Shown in pieces: positions 12,701-24,748 of a stretch of 64,000 nt of DNA. The position numbers and the translations under genes are program-made. Origin of the DNA: Macrotis lagotis (taxonomy: Eukaryota; Chordata; Mammalia; Peramelemorphia; Peramelidae); assembly GCF_037893015.1 (NCBI RefSeq), contig NC_133661.1:183708306-183772305 (forward strand), read 5' to 3'. Positions within the stretch are counted from its first letter, which is position 1, and each line of letters starts with the position of its first letter. The notes beneath the pieces were generated by a model. The model saw only the letters and a list, made by a program, of their open reading frames with translations. It was not told the origin of the DNA and did no database searches.

Positions 12701-13050
12701 AGTTGTAGATCATCATGAAGACCACCCAGAGAGTGGCATTGAAGAAAGATTGAAGAAAGGAGGCAGGACAATTACTTAGAAGGCTAATATAAATAGTTTA
12801 GAAAAGAAGAGATAAAGATCTAACTGAATGAAATAGGACTTGCAATAATTTTATGTGTTGAAAAAGGAACAGGGATAAATCAGATGTGATTCTTTCTATC
12901 ACTGAATATTTAAGTCTGTATGTTATTCTAGACCTATATGCAGAATGAGAAGATATCCTCTGTCCTTAAGATGTTTCGGGTCTAGCATAAGAAAGTCAGT
13001 TTGAATTAAATATGAAATAAGCTCAGGCAACAATCATTCATATAGAGGTT
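9780..13050. repeat. V-less copy of the TRAV duplicon
   Basis: This stretch matches, in order, blocks that flank V segments elsewhere. 9880-10290 matches 18060-18520, 27130-27570 and 38930-39400. 10330-12250 matches 20770-22980 and 32950-34540. 12270-13050 matches 25640-26460 and 36240-36440. The V-bearing parts (equivalent to 18540-20760 and 23000-25620) are absent. No V exon, leader or RSS was found on either strand here. It also contains dispersed SINE-like and repeat modules. Confidence 0.7.
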
Positions 13051-13851
13051 TCATTGACAGACAGTATATAGAAAACTGATTCAAATTTATAAAAGTACAA
13101 GTAATTCCCCAATTGAAAAATTCAAAGATATGAAAAGGTGATTTTCAGATGAAGATATTAAAGCTACCTATAGTCATATAAGCTTTAAATAATTGATTAG
13201 AGAAATGTAAATTAAAAAACTCTGAGGTACCACCTCACATCTATCAGATTGACTAATATAACTAAGAAGGAAAGCAATCAATGTTAGAGGAAAGAAGGGT
13301 AAATTGGAACACTAATGCATTTTTAGTGGAGTTGTGAATTTTCTGGAGAGCAATTTGGAATTATAGTCAAATCTATAAATCTATAAATTCTATCCTTTGA
13401 TCTAATAATATTACTACTAGGTTTGTGTACCAAAGAGAACACTAAAAAGGGTAAAAAAATCAACATGTACAAAAATATTTATAGCAGCTCTTTTATTATT
13501 TTTTTAAAGATTTTATTTATTTTGAGTTTTACAATTTCCCCCTTATCGTACTTCCCTCCTCCCATCCCCCACAGAAGGCAATTTTCCAGTCTTTACATTG
13601 TTTCCATGGTATACATTGATCCAAATTGATTGTGATGATTCTTCCTTAAGGAAGAAACATAAAGTATAAGAGATAGCAAGATCAGCCAATGTTAGTTTTT
13701 TTTCCCCTAAATTAAAGTTAATCGTCCTTGGTCTTTGTTCAAACTTCACAGTTCTTTCTCTGGATACAGATGGTATTCTCCATTGCAGACAGTCCCAAAT
13801 TGTCCCTGATTGTTGCACTGATGGAATGAACAAGTCCATCAAGGTTGATCA

Positions 13852-14376
13852 TCATGCCCATGTTGCTATTAGGGTGTACAATATTTTTCTGGTTCTGCTC
13901 ATCTCACTCAGCATCAGTTCATGCAAATCCCTCCAGGCTTCCCTGAATTCCCACCCCTCCTGGTTGCTAATAGAATGATAGTGTTCCATGACATACATAT
14001 ACCACAGTTTGCTAAGCCATTCCCCAATTGAAGGACATTTACTTGATTTCCAATTCTTTGCCACAACAAACAGGGCTGCTATGAACATTTTTGTACAAGT
14101 GATGTTTTTACCCTTTTTCATCATCTCTTCAGGGTATAGACCCAGTAGTGGTATTGCTGGATCAAAGGGTATGCACATTTTTGTTACCCTTTGGGAGTAG
14201 TTCCAAATTGCTCTCCAGAAAGGTTGGATGAGTTCACAGATCCACAAACAATGCGATAGTGTCCTAGATTTCCCACATTCCTTCCAACAATGATCATTAT
14301 CCTTTCTGGTTATATTGGCCAGTCTGAGAGGTATGAGGTGGTACCTCAGAGAAGCTTTAGTTTGCATTTCTCTCAT
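13852..14376 (-). pseudogene. L1 ORF2 C-terminal fragment (174 codons open)
   Basis: The longest surviving LINE frame of the locus. It contains the L1 cysteine-rich motif (CWKECG...SHCLWIC; residues about 30-48, of the form C-x3-C-x7-H-x4-C), then IPFDPAIPLLGLYPE and MFIAALFVVAKNWK, which are hallmarks of the ORF2 C-terminus. This domain helps bind L1 RNA in the family. Upstream, ORF2 is broken, so this is a fragment of a dead element and not a host gene. Confidence 0.9.
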
Positions 14377-15079
14377 AAGTAATTATTTAGAGGAATTTTT
14401 TCATATGACTATAGATTACTTTGATCTCTTCATCTGTAAATTGCCTTTGCATATGCTTTGACCATTTGTCAATTGGGGAATAACTTTTCTTTTTAAAAAA
14501 TTTGACTCAATTCTCTGTATATTTTAGAAATTAGTCCTTTGTCAGAAAGATTAGTTGTGAAGATTGTTTCCCAGTTTACTACATTTCTCTTGATCTTGGT
14601 TACCAGTGGTTTTGTCTGTGCAAAAGCTTTTTAATTTAATGTAATTGAAATCATCTAGTTTGTTTTTAGTGCTGTTATCCATCTCTTTCTTAGTCATAAA
14701 TTACTTCCCTTTCCAGAAAACTGACAGGTAAACTAGTCCTTGATCTTCTAGTTTGCTTATAGTGTAGTTTTTTATGTCCAAATCCTATATCCATTTGGAT
14801 CTTATCTTGGTATAGGGTGAGAGGTGTTGGTCTAATCTAAGTTTTTTCCATACTAACTTTCAACTTTCCCAGCAGTTTTTATCGAAGAGAGAGTTTTTAG
14901 ACCAATAGCTGGACTCTTTGGGTTTATCAAACAGCAGATTACTATAATCATTTCCTGCTATTGCACCTAGTCTATTCCACTGATCCACCACTCTATTTCT
15001 TAGCCAATACAAGACAATTTTGATGACTGATGCTTTATATTATAACTTTAGATCAGGTAGGGCTAAGCCACCTTCTTTT

Positions 15080-15234
15080 TTTTTTTTTTAAGTTTTTGCA
15101 AGGCAAATGGGGTTAAGTGGTTTGGCCAAGGCCACACAGCTAGGCAATTATTAAGTGTCTGAGACCAGATCTGAACCCAGGTACTCCTGACTCCAAGGCC
15201 GGTGCTTTATCCATTACACCTCCTAGCTGCCCCA
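15080..15234 (-). mobile_element. Marsupial tRNA-derived SINE
   Basis: Reverse-oriented SINE with a 17-bp target-site duplication CTAAGCCACCTTCTTTT at 15063-15079 and 15235-15251. It is inserted in ORF2 of the nested L1. Confidence 0.95.
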
Positions 15235-16649
15235 CTAAGCCACCTTCTTTTGCACTTTTTTCATTAAATCCCTGCAAATTCTTGACTTTTTATTTCTCCA
15301 TATGAATTTGCAACTTTTTCTAACTCATTAAAGTAATTTTTTGGAATTTTGATTGGTAGGGCACTAAACAAGTAGTTTAGTTTTGCTAGAATTGTCATTT
15401 TTATTATATTAGCTTTACCTATCCATGAGAAGTTGATATTTGCCAAGTTATTTAAATCTGATTTTATTTGTGTGAGAAATGTTTTGTAATTGTTTTCAAA
15501 AAGTTTCTGAGTCTGCCTTGGCAAATGGACTCCCAGGTATTTTATATTGTCTGAGGTTACTTTGAATGGGATTTCTTTTTCTAGCTCTCCCTGCTGTGTC
15601 TTTCTAGTCATATATAGAAAATTTGAGGATTTATGAGGGTTCATTTTATATCCTGAAACTGCTAAAATTACTAATTGTTTCCAGTTGTTTTTTGGATGAT
15701 TTCTTGGGATTCTCTAGGTATACCATCATGTCATCTGTAAAGACTGAGCGTTTTGTCTCTTCCTTCCCAATTTTAATTCCTTCAGTTTCTTTTTTTTCTC
15801 TAATTGCTGAAGCTAACATTTCTCATATGATAATGAGAAGTGATAATGATGGGCATCCTTGTTTCATTCCTGATCTTATTGGGAATGCCCCTGGCCTCTC
15901 CCCATTGAATATAATGCTTGTTGATGGTTTCAGATAGATTCTGCTTATTATTCTAAGGAACAGTCCATTTATTCCTACACCCTCTAGTGTTTTTAGTAGG
16001 AATGGGTGTATAGTAGTTCTTTTAATAGTAGCAAAGAATTGGAAATCAAAGGGATACCATCAATTGAGGAATTACTGAACAAATTGTTGTATATGAAGGT
16101 GAAGGAACATGATTGCTCCATAAGAAACCATTAGGAACAAGATTTCAGAATAGCGTGTACCAATTGCAAGAACTGATGCTCAGTGAAGTGAAAAGATACA
16201 GAAGAACACTATACACACTAATAGTAATATGGGGAGATAATCAGCTATGATGGAGTTGATCATTTCTGTAGTACAATAATCAAAGATATTGCCAAAAGAC
16301 TTATGAGGGAGAACATCATCTATAATCAGTGAAGGAATTGTAGAGTTTAAATGAAGAAAGTTGACTATCTTCAAATTTTTTTTAAAAAATGTCTTGTGAA
16401 TTATGTCATTTGTTTCTCTAATTTTTTCCTTCAACTTTCATGTGAGTCTTCTTTCAAAACATGTTTTATATGGATCTAAGTTTAGTGTGGTTATAGATAT
16501 AATCTCTATATTATATTGCTTTCTATAAGAGGAATGGGGAGGGAAGGGAGGGGGAGAAAATGTAAAAACATGATTGCTGAAAACTACTGTTGCATGTAGT
16601 TGGGAAAATAAATAAATAAAAATCAAAAGAGAAAAAAGAGGTTGTATTG

Positions 16650-16910
16650 GACAGTTTTATGGTCTAAGAGATAAAGTGTAGGGTCTTAAATCATGAAGAT
16701 TTGAGTTCAAATCCCACCTTAGTCATTACTGAGTTATCTGACTCTTGGCAAGTGACATAATGTTTTCTCATTTGTAGAATGGTGTTAATAATATCACTAA
16801 CTTCTCAAGATTGTTGTGAAGATCAAATAAGATAAAAATTGGAATATGTTTATTCCAGTCAGCACAGTGCTGGCTACATAGGAAAGCTGTTTATTGTTGT
16901 TGCTATTGTT
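16650..16910 (+). repeat. CORE-SINE/MIR-type relic
   Basis: It contains the diagnostic order GAGTTCAAATCC, TCTTGGCAAGTGACATAA, ATTTGTAGAATGG and GTTGTTATGA. This matches the long CORE-SINE pattern of head, core and tail, diverged. Confidence 0.7.
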
Positions 16911-17099
16911 GTTATGAAAAAGAAATTCTAGGCACTTGTGAGGTTCCTGTTACAAATAAATATCCTTATGGTCTATTAACAGGATTACCATTTCCATGAG
17001 TTGGAGATATGCTATGGAAATCTTCATTATGACAATGTCTTTTAAATTTATGAAAGTACTTCAAATCATTTTTGGAAAGAAATTCAGTTATCAGTTTTT

Positions 17100-19560
17100 T
17101 GTTATTGTTATCAATCCTCAGCTGTGTTAGTTGGATCTTTCAAGAATTTGGAGTCCTGGAACCATGCAGGTCAAGGTGACTGTCAATTTCAAGGGTCATG
17201 AGGAAAATGCCTTCCCTTAGTTGTGTTTTCCATACCCAGAGATAAAATCAGAATGGATTCTGAAAGGAGACTGAGACAATGAGTAGCTCTGCTAACTGGA
17301 ATCTCTCTTGGGCAAGAATACAGAAGTGTTGATGAATGATGAGGTAAGGATGGGCCCCTCAGGGGCCCACCTGAGAAAAAAGAAGCATATGGAGCAAAGA
17401 AACTGGCACTTTGGTCTAGCATCCATCAGAAATATTTGGAAATAGGTAAAGAATGATTGGAAATGACTCTGGGGAACAATAGCAAATTGAATTTCTTATT
17501 TTCACTGAAGTATAGAGGTTTTTATTCTCAAAGACAATTTTTTTTCAATAATTTTAGCTTTTGTCATTTAAATGACTTCATGTTTTTCTCTAGATATTTT
17601 TTATTTAGGTGTTTTTCAGTTATTTAATTTCATTGGTATTAGTAACATGGAAAAATCTTGTAATAGTTAAGATTGTCAAATATCCAAAATTTTTCATCTT
17701 AGAGAATTTTGGGGTGTTAAGAGAACTGTTGATTTTTACATAGGTGATAGTTGTCAGAAGAAAGACTCCTCTGAATCTGTGGTACTGTGAAGAGCCTTGA
17801 AATCAGGAAGATCTGAGTTCAATGCTATCTGAAATGATTGCTTTATGAATCACTTCACATTTTTCAACCTCAGCTTCCCTATATGTAAAATGTAAACAAT
17901 GGCAACAATAATAAAGGGTAGCAATAATAGCTTCTTAGAATTTTCATGGAGATCAAATGAAATATGTGAAAGACACTTTGGAAAATTGAAACACTGCAAA
18001 AATTATAGGCATGATAATGATATTACTTAGGTCATGATTCCTCTTCTATTATACTTATTAGAATTAAGGAGTATTGCCATTTCAGAGATAAAAAAGAAAG
18101 GTGGACAATTGAAAATCTGTAGGACTTGATTTATAGTAATTGAGACAGAAGAGGCATGAGGGAAGTGTTGATGGAGGATGAAGTAAGGATGGGGAAAGTC
18201 TGATAATCCTCAGGATCCCACATGAGGAAAAAGTGGAGCATTGGAGCAATGAATTGTTCCAGTATTAGGAAAACACTTTAGAGACATGACCTTAAGAGGA
18301 GAATCCTCTCTTCAATGTTGATTCTCGTCTCTAATGTTGGGTTGAGACTTGTGATCTCTGGGAATGGCTAAACCTATTATAGCATATTAATATCACTTGA
18401 TATTTCTGTGTTAAGGATAATGAAGAATTCAAATAATGCTGAAGGATACTTTGAGTCTCTTATAATCGGATTCCTCCTATCTTTTCAGGCTTTCTTATAC
18501 CTTCCTTCCATTTAGGTACCCTGAGATCCAGTGATACCAACTTACTTTAAGCAGTGAGGTGGCACAGGAAAGACAATGTTGAGTTTGGAGCCATGAAGAC
18601 ATGAGTTTCATTATGACCAGAAACAGTTGCCAATTGTGTGAACCTGGGCAACTCACCACTTCTGTCTATCTCAGTTTCCTGAACTACACAGCAAGGATCA
18701 TAATCCTTCCTACCTCTTAGGATTTGGGGGATTATTAAATGAGATAATATTTATAATGTCAAGTTAGCAGAGTGCCTGGCAGACAGTAGAGAATGTGGGA
18801 AGCAAACCTTTATTAAGCATCTATTATATGGGAAGTCCCTTCCAAATGTTACATCATTTAATCTCATCACATCTCACAACTACATGATACTAAGTGGTAA
18901 TAAGTACTTAATTAATTGTTTATTATTGACTGATAGAGAAGTATGCTAAATGTGATATGAAATTTGAGTGAAATAGAATGAATCAAGGAAAAAAGGATTC
19001 CAGAAATGTACATGATCAGACGAGGAACTGAAAGATGACATTTTCTAATTAAAAAAGATCCTCTTGGATAGCCAGAAGAAGAGAAAATGTAGCTTCTATC
19101 AACTTTCTACTTATTTATACAGGTGACTGGTTGGGGTGTGGTGGGAATGAGAGTAGAGTATATATTGCATATCCTGTCAGATTTGATTAGTGTTGTGCAA
19201 AGTTATTTCCCCTTCTTCTTTGATTCTTTGTCAGAAAGAATCTGCAAAGGTGTGGGCATAAAGAAATAGTAAGACATTAAAATGGCAAAATAGTCATTCA
19301 ATAAAAAGAAGTGAGCTCCATCAGTCCTTCACCTACATCTTCAGACTTCCCTAGCTTTCTGTTGTTATTTTTAGTAGAATAGGCATCTGGAGATGACCAG
19401 AAGGCAAGAAATAAAACCTTGATCTTGGAATCATAAGGCAGAGTTGCAATTAAGAGGTGCCCAAAGTGGGTCCAGAAAAGAGACAAGACTGGAAGAAAAA
19501 ACAGAGCGTTCTGAGGTTGTCCCCCTGTTGCAATCTTTGGGGGTGGGGTCTGATTGGGGC
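17100..19560. repeat. TRAV duplicon, C-type left flank (copy at V-A)
   Basis: No gene was found. Sequence blocks recur in the same order at 26700-28198 plus 31436-31790, and at 38040-40480. An example is the TTTCAAGAATTTGGAGTCCT block at 17140 and 38070. It includes CORE-SINE relics at about 17790-18040 and 18540-18830. This is the downstream (3') flank of V-A on the minus strand. Confidence 0.7.
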
Positions 19561-19571
19561 TCCAGTCACAG

Positions 19572-19610
19572 GATTTGTGCACAGACTTCAGGTGCCTGGG
19601 GATCACTGTT
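19572..19610 (-). other. RSS-23 of V-A, heptamer damaged
   Basis: Read on the plus strand: nonamer complement GATTTGTGC (19572-19580), 23-bp spacer, heptamer complement CACTGTT (19604-19610). On the coding strand the heptamer is AACAGTG rather than CACAGTG. The first heptamer base, next to the cleavage site, is lost, which should cripple RAG cutting (established for RSS function). Confidence 0.85.
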
Positions 19611-20142
19611 TCTATACAGCATATAGGTAGGTGGCTAAGTCTTCAGGCTGCAAAGCAGGAAGTTGTGATGATCCTTCTTGCTGATCATAGATTTGAACTT
19701 TTCTCTTCCTATTGTTCCTGAAGCCAGGTAAAATCATATGGTGAGACCTATTCCAGGATCCTGCCTGAACCATTGTAAGCCTTTAGAATTTTGATCTGAA
19801 TAAGTGCAGTTCATAGTAATGATCTCTCCTTTCTGGACCCTCAAAAACTGAGGATTCTGTCGGCTGCTCACCCCTGTGCAAAAAATGCAATTTCAGACAC
19901 TGGAAAATTATCATTAGGTCCCCATCCCCTTTAATGTGGATTCTCTTATCCTCTGCTTCACACAATACATCCATGGAAACTCCATGAGAATATAACTGTA
20001 GTATTTCTTCTCCCACTTAGCATTTTGGGTACTGTCCCCTTTTTATGGCCCTGTATAATAGGATCATAAATCTCCAGAAACCCCAACTCACATTTTATTA
20101 GAGTCATATGATTACTAATGAAGTCCCTGGCTGTTTATTCAT
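19611..20142 (-). pseudogene. TRAV: V-A: TRAV variable segment pseudogene
   Basis: The leader exon is 20092-20142 (donor GTGAGT) and the V exon is 19611-19873 (acceptor CAG). It is a clear homologue of V-C, sharing TYSDQN, LQWFRQDPG and FKSMIS. Lesions seen: stops late in the leader (TGA, TAA, TAA), a 12-nt in-frame loss of the TVEQ codons in FR1, loss of the early Cys (SC to SS), a TGA at the FR2/CDR2 boundary, a deletion with frameshift in FR3, and the second conserved Cys changed to Tyr (YLYAV) followed by a stop. With the bad heptamer it cannot give a receptor chain. Confidence 0.92.
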
Positions 20143-20285
20143 TCTCTCCCTTGCTTACATCAATAAATAGTCTGAGACCTGGGCTACATACCAGTAGTCT
20201 CTATTCAAGATGTCTTCCTCAAATCAAATGTAGTTCTCTCATTGTTCCAGGAAGCACACCAGTGATGCTTCAGCCTGGCTTTCCA

Positions 20286-20292
20286 CTAATCA
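20286..20292 (-). promoter_or_regulatory. Degenerate inverted CCAAT box of V-A
   Basis: Plus-strand CTAATCA lies at the place where the other V segments have CCAATCA, about 144 bp upstream of the leader ATG. One base of the core is changed. Confidence 0.5.
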
Positions 20293-20844
20293 GCATTGCA
20301 TCAGCTATATATTATCTAAGAACCCATTCACAAACATATAGATCCTCCACTCTAGACATTTTTTCCATGGTAGTCCTTCCACACTTAGGTCATCCATAGA
20401 ATTTTTAGGACAATGGAAAAAAATTCTGTAGGAAAGATCCCTTGCTCCTTTGTGTACAACATGATGTTTTTGGTATAATGCTTAGGAAATAAGATCAATT
20501 GAAACTTTTGAGGATATCTTAGGACAAGACTACAGATTTAGAACTGGAAAGGACATCGGAAGTCATCTCTTCTAATCTTCTTTTATAGATGAGGAAACTG
20601 AATCCTGAATTATTAGTTGTGTGACAAACACTGGAATTTCACAGTGACATCTGAGAAGGAATTTTATAAAATACTCAAATCCGAGGTTCATACTATTAAT
20701 GAATAAAGATTTATTAAGCATTTACTCTGGGTCAGGTACTACACTAGAGAGAAGAATACAAAGAAATGGATTTCCCTGCTCATGTGGGGTGGGGTGTCAA
20801 TATAATTGGGGAGGCCATATGCAAATAACTATATTAAATCTTTA

Positions 20845-20884
20845 GGTGTGTGTGTGTGTGTGTATATACACATACACATATATA
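20845..20884. repeat. (GT)n / (CA/TA)n microsatellite
   Basis: A GT run of about 9 units followed by TATACACATACACATATATA. Confidence 0.9.
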
Positions 20885-21177
20885 TTTAATGTGAAATAAT
20901 CATCAGACTGTCATCAGTAAAATGGAAGGAGAACAAGAAAAGAGTCTCATGGAAGGTCTTTATCTAGGACTTAAAGCAAACTAGGAAAGTCATAAGAGGC
21001 AGAGCATGTAAGAAGATATGGGAAGATGTCAGTTAAAATTCCCAGATTCAGGAGATGGAGTCTTTTGTAAATGTTGTAGTAAGGTTGCCAGTGACACTGG
21101 AATATCCAGGGGTTACTTAGGAATGGGATAGGATAGTTAAGTGTTTGAAGACAGAATAATTTTAGGGAGGGATACAC

Positions 21178-21515
21178 TGATGATGATGATGAAGTTTGTT
21201 CTTCAGTTTTGAAGAAGACCATGACATCGGGGAGGTCCTGCCATGACAAGCATATGAATTGGATTTTAGAGAGGGGTACTGTGCTATGTCACTATCCTCA
21301 CTTTCTCCTCCAGATTCATTTGAGTCCAATAGCCAGACATAAACCAGGAGAACTGTAAATGGTCCTGGATGCAAGGCAATCAGTGTTAAGTGACTTACCC
21401 AAAGTCATACAGCTAGTAAGTGTCAAATATCTGAGACTGGATTCAAATTCCTTTCTCTTGACTCTCAGGTCAGTGCTTATCCACTGTACCATCTAATTGT
21501 TCTCTGGAGGACACA
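21178..21515 (-). mobile_element. Long marsupial SINE with TCA-repeat tail
   Basis: It reads in reverse. The tRNA-like head is at the right (complement of ATCCACTGTACCATCTAATTG), and the body contains the complement of GAAGAAGACCATGACATC and CCTGCCATGACAAGC. The tail is a (TGA/TCA)n tract at 21178-21190. It is absent from the paralogous sites near 10700 and 33860, so it inserted after the duplication. A sense-strand fragment of the same family lies at 61465-61602. Confidence 0.8.
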
Positions 21516-23425
21516 TTATGAAGTTCTTTGAAAGCTAGAAGTAGATTCAGTCCTGCTGGTGAGAGGGAATTACAAGATTTGAGGTAATCAGGGAATGACA
21601 TGGTCAGACCTCTGTTTTAGGAAGACGTAGCTGGGTAGAAGAGAGAAATAGAGTGATGAGAGACTTGAGGCAAACTGACATTGAAATAGTCCAGGGTCTA
21701 CACCAGAATGGTATACTGGAGACATATGTGAGAGATATTACAAGGAGTAAATTAGAGAGATTTCTATTGAGATTTCATAACACGTTTCTCATCTGTCAAT
21801 AAAAAATAAGCCAGAGAAGGAATTAGCAAACTACTTCAATACCTTTGTCAAGAAAAGCACCCAAATGAGGTCATTAAGAGGCAAATATGACTGAATTGAC
21901 TGAACAACAGCAAGTCACAGCATGGTCTGAGTCCTAGACCTAGGTGGGTACCTTAGAGACAACAAATCTATCAGGTGCTTCTTTTCAGTCTTGGAGAAGC
22001 CTGGGAATCAGGAATATTGTTATAAAGTAGCCTCGAGAACAAGAAAGGCTTAATCTTAATTCATTAGGAGAATAATCCACTTTAGGAGAACTGTGACTTG
22101 CTAGAGATGTAGAGAGGACAAGATTAGAAGAACAATCATCATTAAATTCAAGGGAGAACCAATGAAAGATGGTGCCAAATTCTTTATCTTCTTGTCTATC
22201 TCCTCTGACTCTTTGCCACACTCATCTCAGAAGGATCTAAAATATGTCTGTGGTACTTCCTTATTCTCTGTCCTGCATGTCTACCTACCAGCTGTTGGAG
22301 AAGAGGCTTCCTTAAGTGAAATAATTTCATTTAAACTTACTATTGGATAATCTTTTCTATTTAGATCAAAATTTTGTTCTTTTGTTCAATAGTGTTTATA
22401 GTTACATTTCTGTTCAAAATAAATCATGTGATCATTAAAAAATTGAATTTGTTTAATGAAACATGTAGTTTGTGAAACAGATTTCTTTTCTAAATCAAGA
22501 ATACATTTTATAAAAGGGATAATATTAATTCATAAAAAATTCATATCATAACTCCAAACATAGGACTAGGTCTCTAGTCAGTATAAGGTTATGAGCCCCC
22601 TTCTATATAATTTATTCTATGAAATCAGAGCACCCTTGAATGACTGAATATATACCTCAACCACTGACTGGGTATATAATTAATTAAATAGATAATTAAT
22701 TGACAATTTTTTCCTTAAAATTAAAGTATTCACGGGAATGAGCCAGATATGTATATGCAGGACGTCAGTGGCTCTTAGCAAGTATATAACTATACTCATG
22801 CTATTTGCCACAGATATTGTTTGTCTTCTTCATAGGTTGGTTCTTTTTTATTTTCACTGTGCAAATTCCAATTTGGATTTCCCTTCTGAATTGTTTTAGT
22901 AAGGATGGGTCTAAATGAGGTGTAATGTAGTGGGAGCAGAGATCTTGTGGGCCACCAGAGGATGCTAGAAATCCTGTGGATCTGGAAGAGATGGAAGTGG
23001 TAGATTGCAGGAAGAACAGAATGAGGGGATTTGAGCCTGTCAAAATGAAGAGGCTTTGAAAAAAATTGCAAATGGAGCCAACTCTAGGGCTTACCTCTCT
23101 TCCATTCCTTCAAAGCACTTGATTGGGAAATTCTAGTGACTCCTCCTGTAACCTGCCAAATCTATTTCTTTTCCTTCTTCTACAAGATAGGAAGGAATCT
23201 GAGGGACTCAAGTTGCAACAGATCTTGCAGCTTGCTGTTTGAAAGGCTTTTACATTAGTGTCTAAGTGTTGCTCTGCTATTTTATGTACTTGTTTTAAAA
23301 GATCAAAATTAACTATCAAAGTATGACTAAAGGATCATGAAAGAGGAGAGAAGAACCTAAGTATGTGATAGGGGTTAGAGGACATACATGATAGATATTT
23401 TCTATTTTTTTTTGTCATTTGGACC

Positions 23426-23505
23426 ATATATATATATATATGTATATATATACATATATATATATATAGTATACATATATATACTATATATATATGTATA
23501 CTATA

Positions 23506-23560
<55 letters not shown>

Positions 23561-23634
23561 TATTTTTTTGTCATTTGGACCATATATATATATGTATATA
23601 TATACATATATATATACTATATATATATGTATAC

Positions 23635-23666
<32 letters not shown>
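23426..23666. repeat. Long palindromic (TA)n / TATG repeat
   Basis: About 240 bp of TA-rich repeat with TATATGTATATA and TATACATATA blocks, self-complementary throughout. The flank CTATTTTTTTGTCATTTGGACC occurs at the start (23402-23425) and again in the middle (23560-23581), so the tract arose by tandem duplication of a unit of about 150 bp. Confidence 0.95.
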
Positions 23667-24709
23667 GACATAGAAACTGGGAGTCAATAGCATTCAGAAA
23701 TTCCACTTTGGAAAGACAATGGGGCATGAAACTATATCCCAGAACAAAGAAATGTTCCCAGGTCAATCTCATGTTACAATGCTCCCACACTGCTGATACC
23801 TAACTTATTCTGTGAGACTAGAGTGAGTAATTAAAAGACATGATTTGTACTCAAGTTAGCTGTCTTTCATAATTGAAGAGAAGAATATCATCAAATACAT
23901 GATGACATGACTTGCATATTATGTTTTTATGGTGAGGTGAGTGTTGTTCAAAAGCTTCCTTCTCACTTGCCTCTGCAGAGCTGTTTCACCCTGTGGCTTG
24001 ATCAATAGGAAGCAGGACTGCTGATGAAGGTCTGGATGCTTTGGGAGTCCTTGGCCTTATAGATGAGGTTCCCTCCTGCAGCAGTAAGGTGCCATTGAAC
24101 CCCAACAACACCAGCATGCTATTTCTGGTCCCAGTTTGCAACAACATGAACATCCACACCTGTCTCTTGATGGACTGCTAATCAATTCAGTAATTTTTTG
24201 TTAATGTGTACTTAGACATACATGGTTTAATCTTTGAAATAAGCATTTGCTACTGGCAGTATCACCCAGGTTCAGAGGACAGGTAGATGATAATAAGAAA
24301 GTAGAAATCAAGTGGGATGAAGAAGACTCAAAGAAGGGCTCAAAGAAAAGTGCCTTCTAGATCTCATTCTTCCCTGCCTTGCCTTTTGGATTTTCTGGCT
24401 CTGTTCCAGAGAGGGCCACAGATGCTATTGCTTGACTTCCCTCAGTTAATGGGTTTTACCACCAAGACTCCACGAATCTGGAGGGGGAGGATTTCAGGGT
24501 CTCCAAGAGACTGCAGGGGTGGAGATTTGATCTAATTCTATTTTATAATATTCTATTACCAATGTACACATAGCCCAGGGTTGGAGGTATTAGATCAGTG
24601 ACTGAACTCAGAATCTAGTAATGCAGTTTAAATGAGAATCAGGAAGAAAGCTATGGATATTTGTTTAGGATATCATATTGTACATAAAAGATCTGTATCT
24701 AAGCTCCAG

Positions 24710-24748
24710 GGTTTGTGCACAGGCTTCAGGTGCCTGGTGATCATTGTG
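24710..24748 (-). other. RSS-23 of V-B
   Basis: Coding-strand heptamer CACAATG (24748-24742; one base off CACAGTG, first four bases kept), 23-bp spacer, nonamer GCACAAACC (24718-24710). A 23-bp spacer is expected for TRAV segments. Confidence 0.92.

Larger units (their letters stand above)
13500..16010 (-). mobile_element. 5'-truncated L1 LINE nested in another L1
   Basis: Minus-strand L1 with its 3' UTR at 13500-13850, the ORF2 C-terminus at 13852-14376 and ORF2 continuing to about 16010, where it is truncated in the reverse transcriptase. It sits inside the plus-strand L1 at 13060-16640 and is therefore younger. It carries a SINE at 15080-15234. Its 3' UTR differs from that of the L1 at 1480-1885, suggesting a second L1 subfamily. 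Confidence 0.85.
13060..16640 (+). mobile_element. L1 LINE 3' end, interrupted
   Basis: Plus-strand L1 ORF2 3' end and 3' UTR. It begins near 13080 with an AATTCCCCAATTG-type block, is interrupted at about 13490, resumes at about 16015 (AGCAAAGAATTGG) and ends in an A-rich tail near 16600-16640. The gap is filled by a minus-strand L1. Diverged flanks AGCAGCTCTTTTA (left) and AGTAGTTCTTTTA (right) look like its target-site duplication. Confidence 0.83.
20560..24650. repeat. TRAV duplicon between V-A and V-B
   Basis: No gene was found. 20700-22130 matches 32930-34520 and 10330-11420. 22140-22980 matches 11440-12270. It holds a GT/CA repeat (20845-20884), a SINE (21178-21515) and a large TA repeat (23426-23666). 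23670-24650 shows no feature I can name. Confidence 0.65.

Noticed and set aside
9780..13050. A hidden V segment in the first duplicon copy
   Set aside because: I looked on the minus strand for YLCA, QWF and RSS patterns and found none. The alignable blocks skip over the V-bearing parts.
13852..14376. 174-codon open frame as a host gene
   Set aside because: Its cysteine motif and IPFDPAIPLLGLYPE-type stretches are the C-terminus of L1 ORF2, in a truncated L1.
20700..21900. The recurrent module (also near 10400, 33000, 43800 and 56300) as a gene or LTR
   Set aside because: No open frame, no LTR ends and no primer site seen. It behaves as an old dispersed repeat whose family I cannot name.
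23388..23690. 100-codon Tyr/Ile-rich frame
   Set aside because: It is only the translation of the TA/TATG microsatellite.
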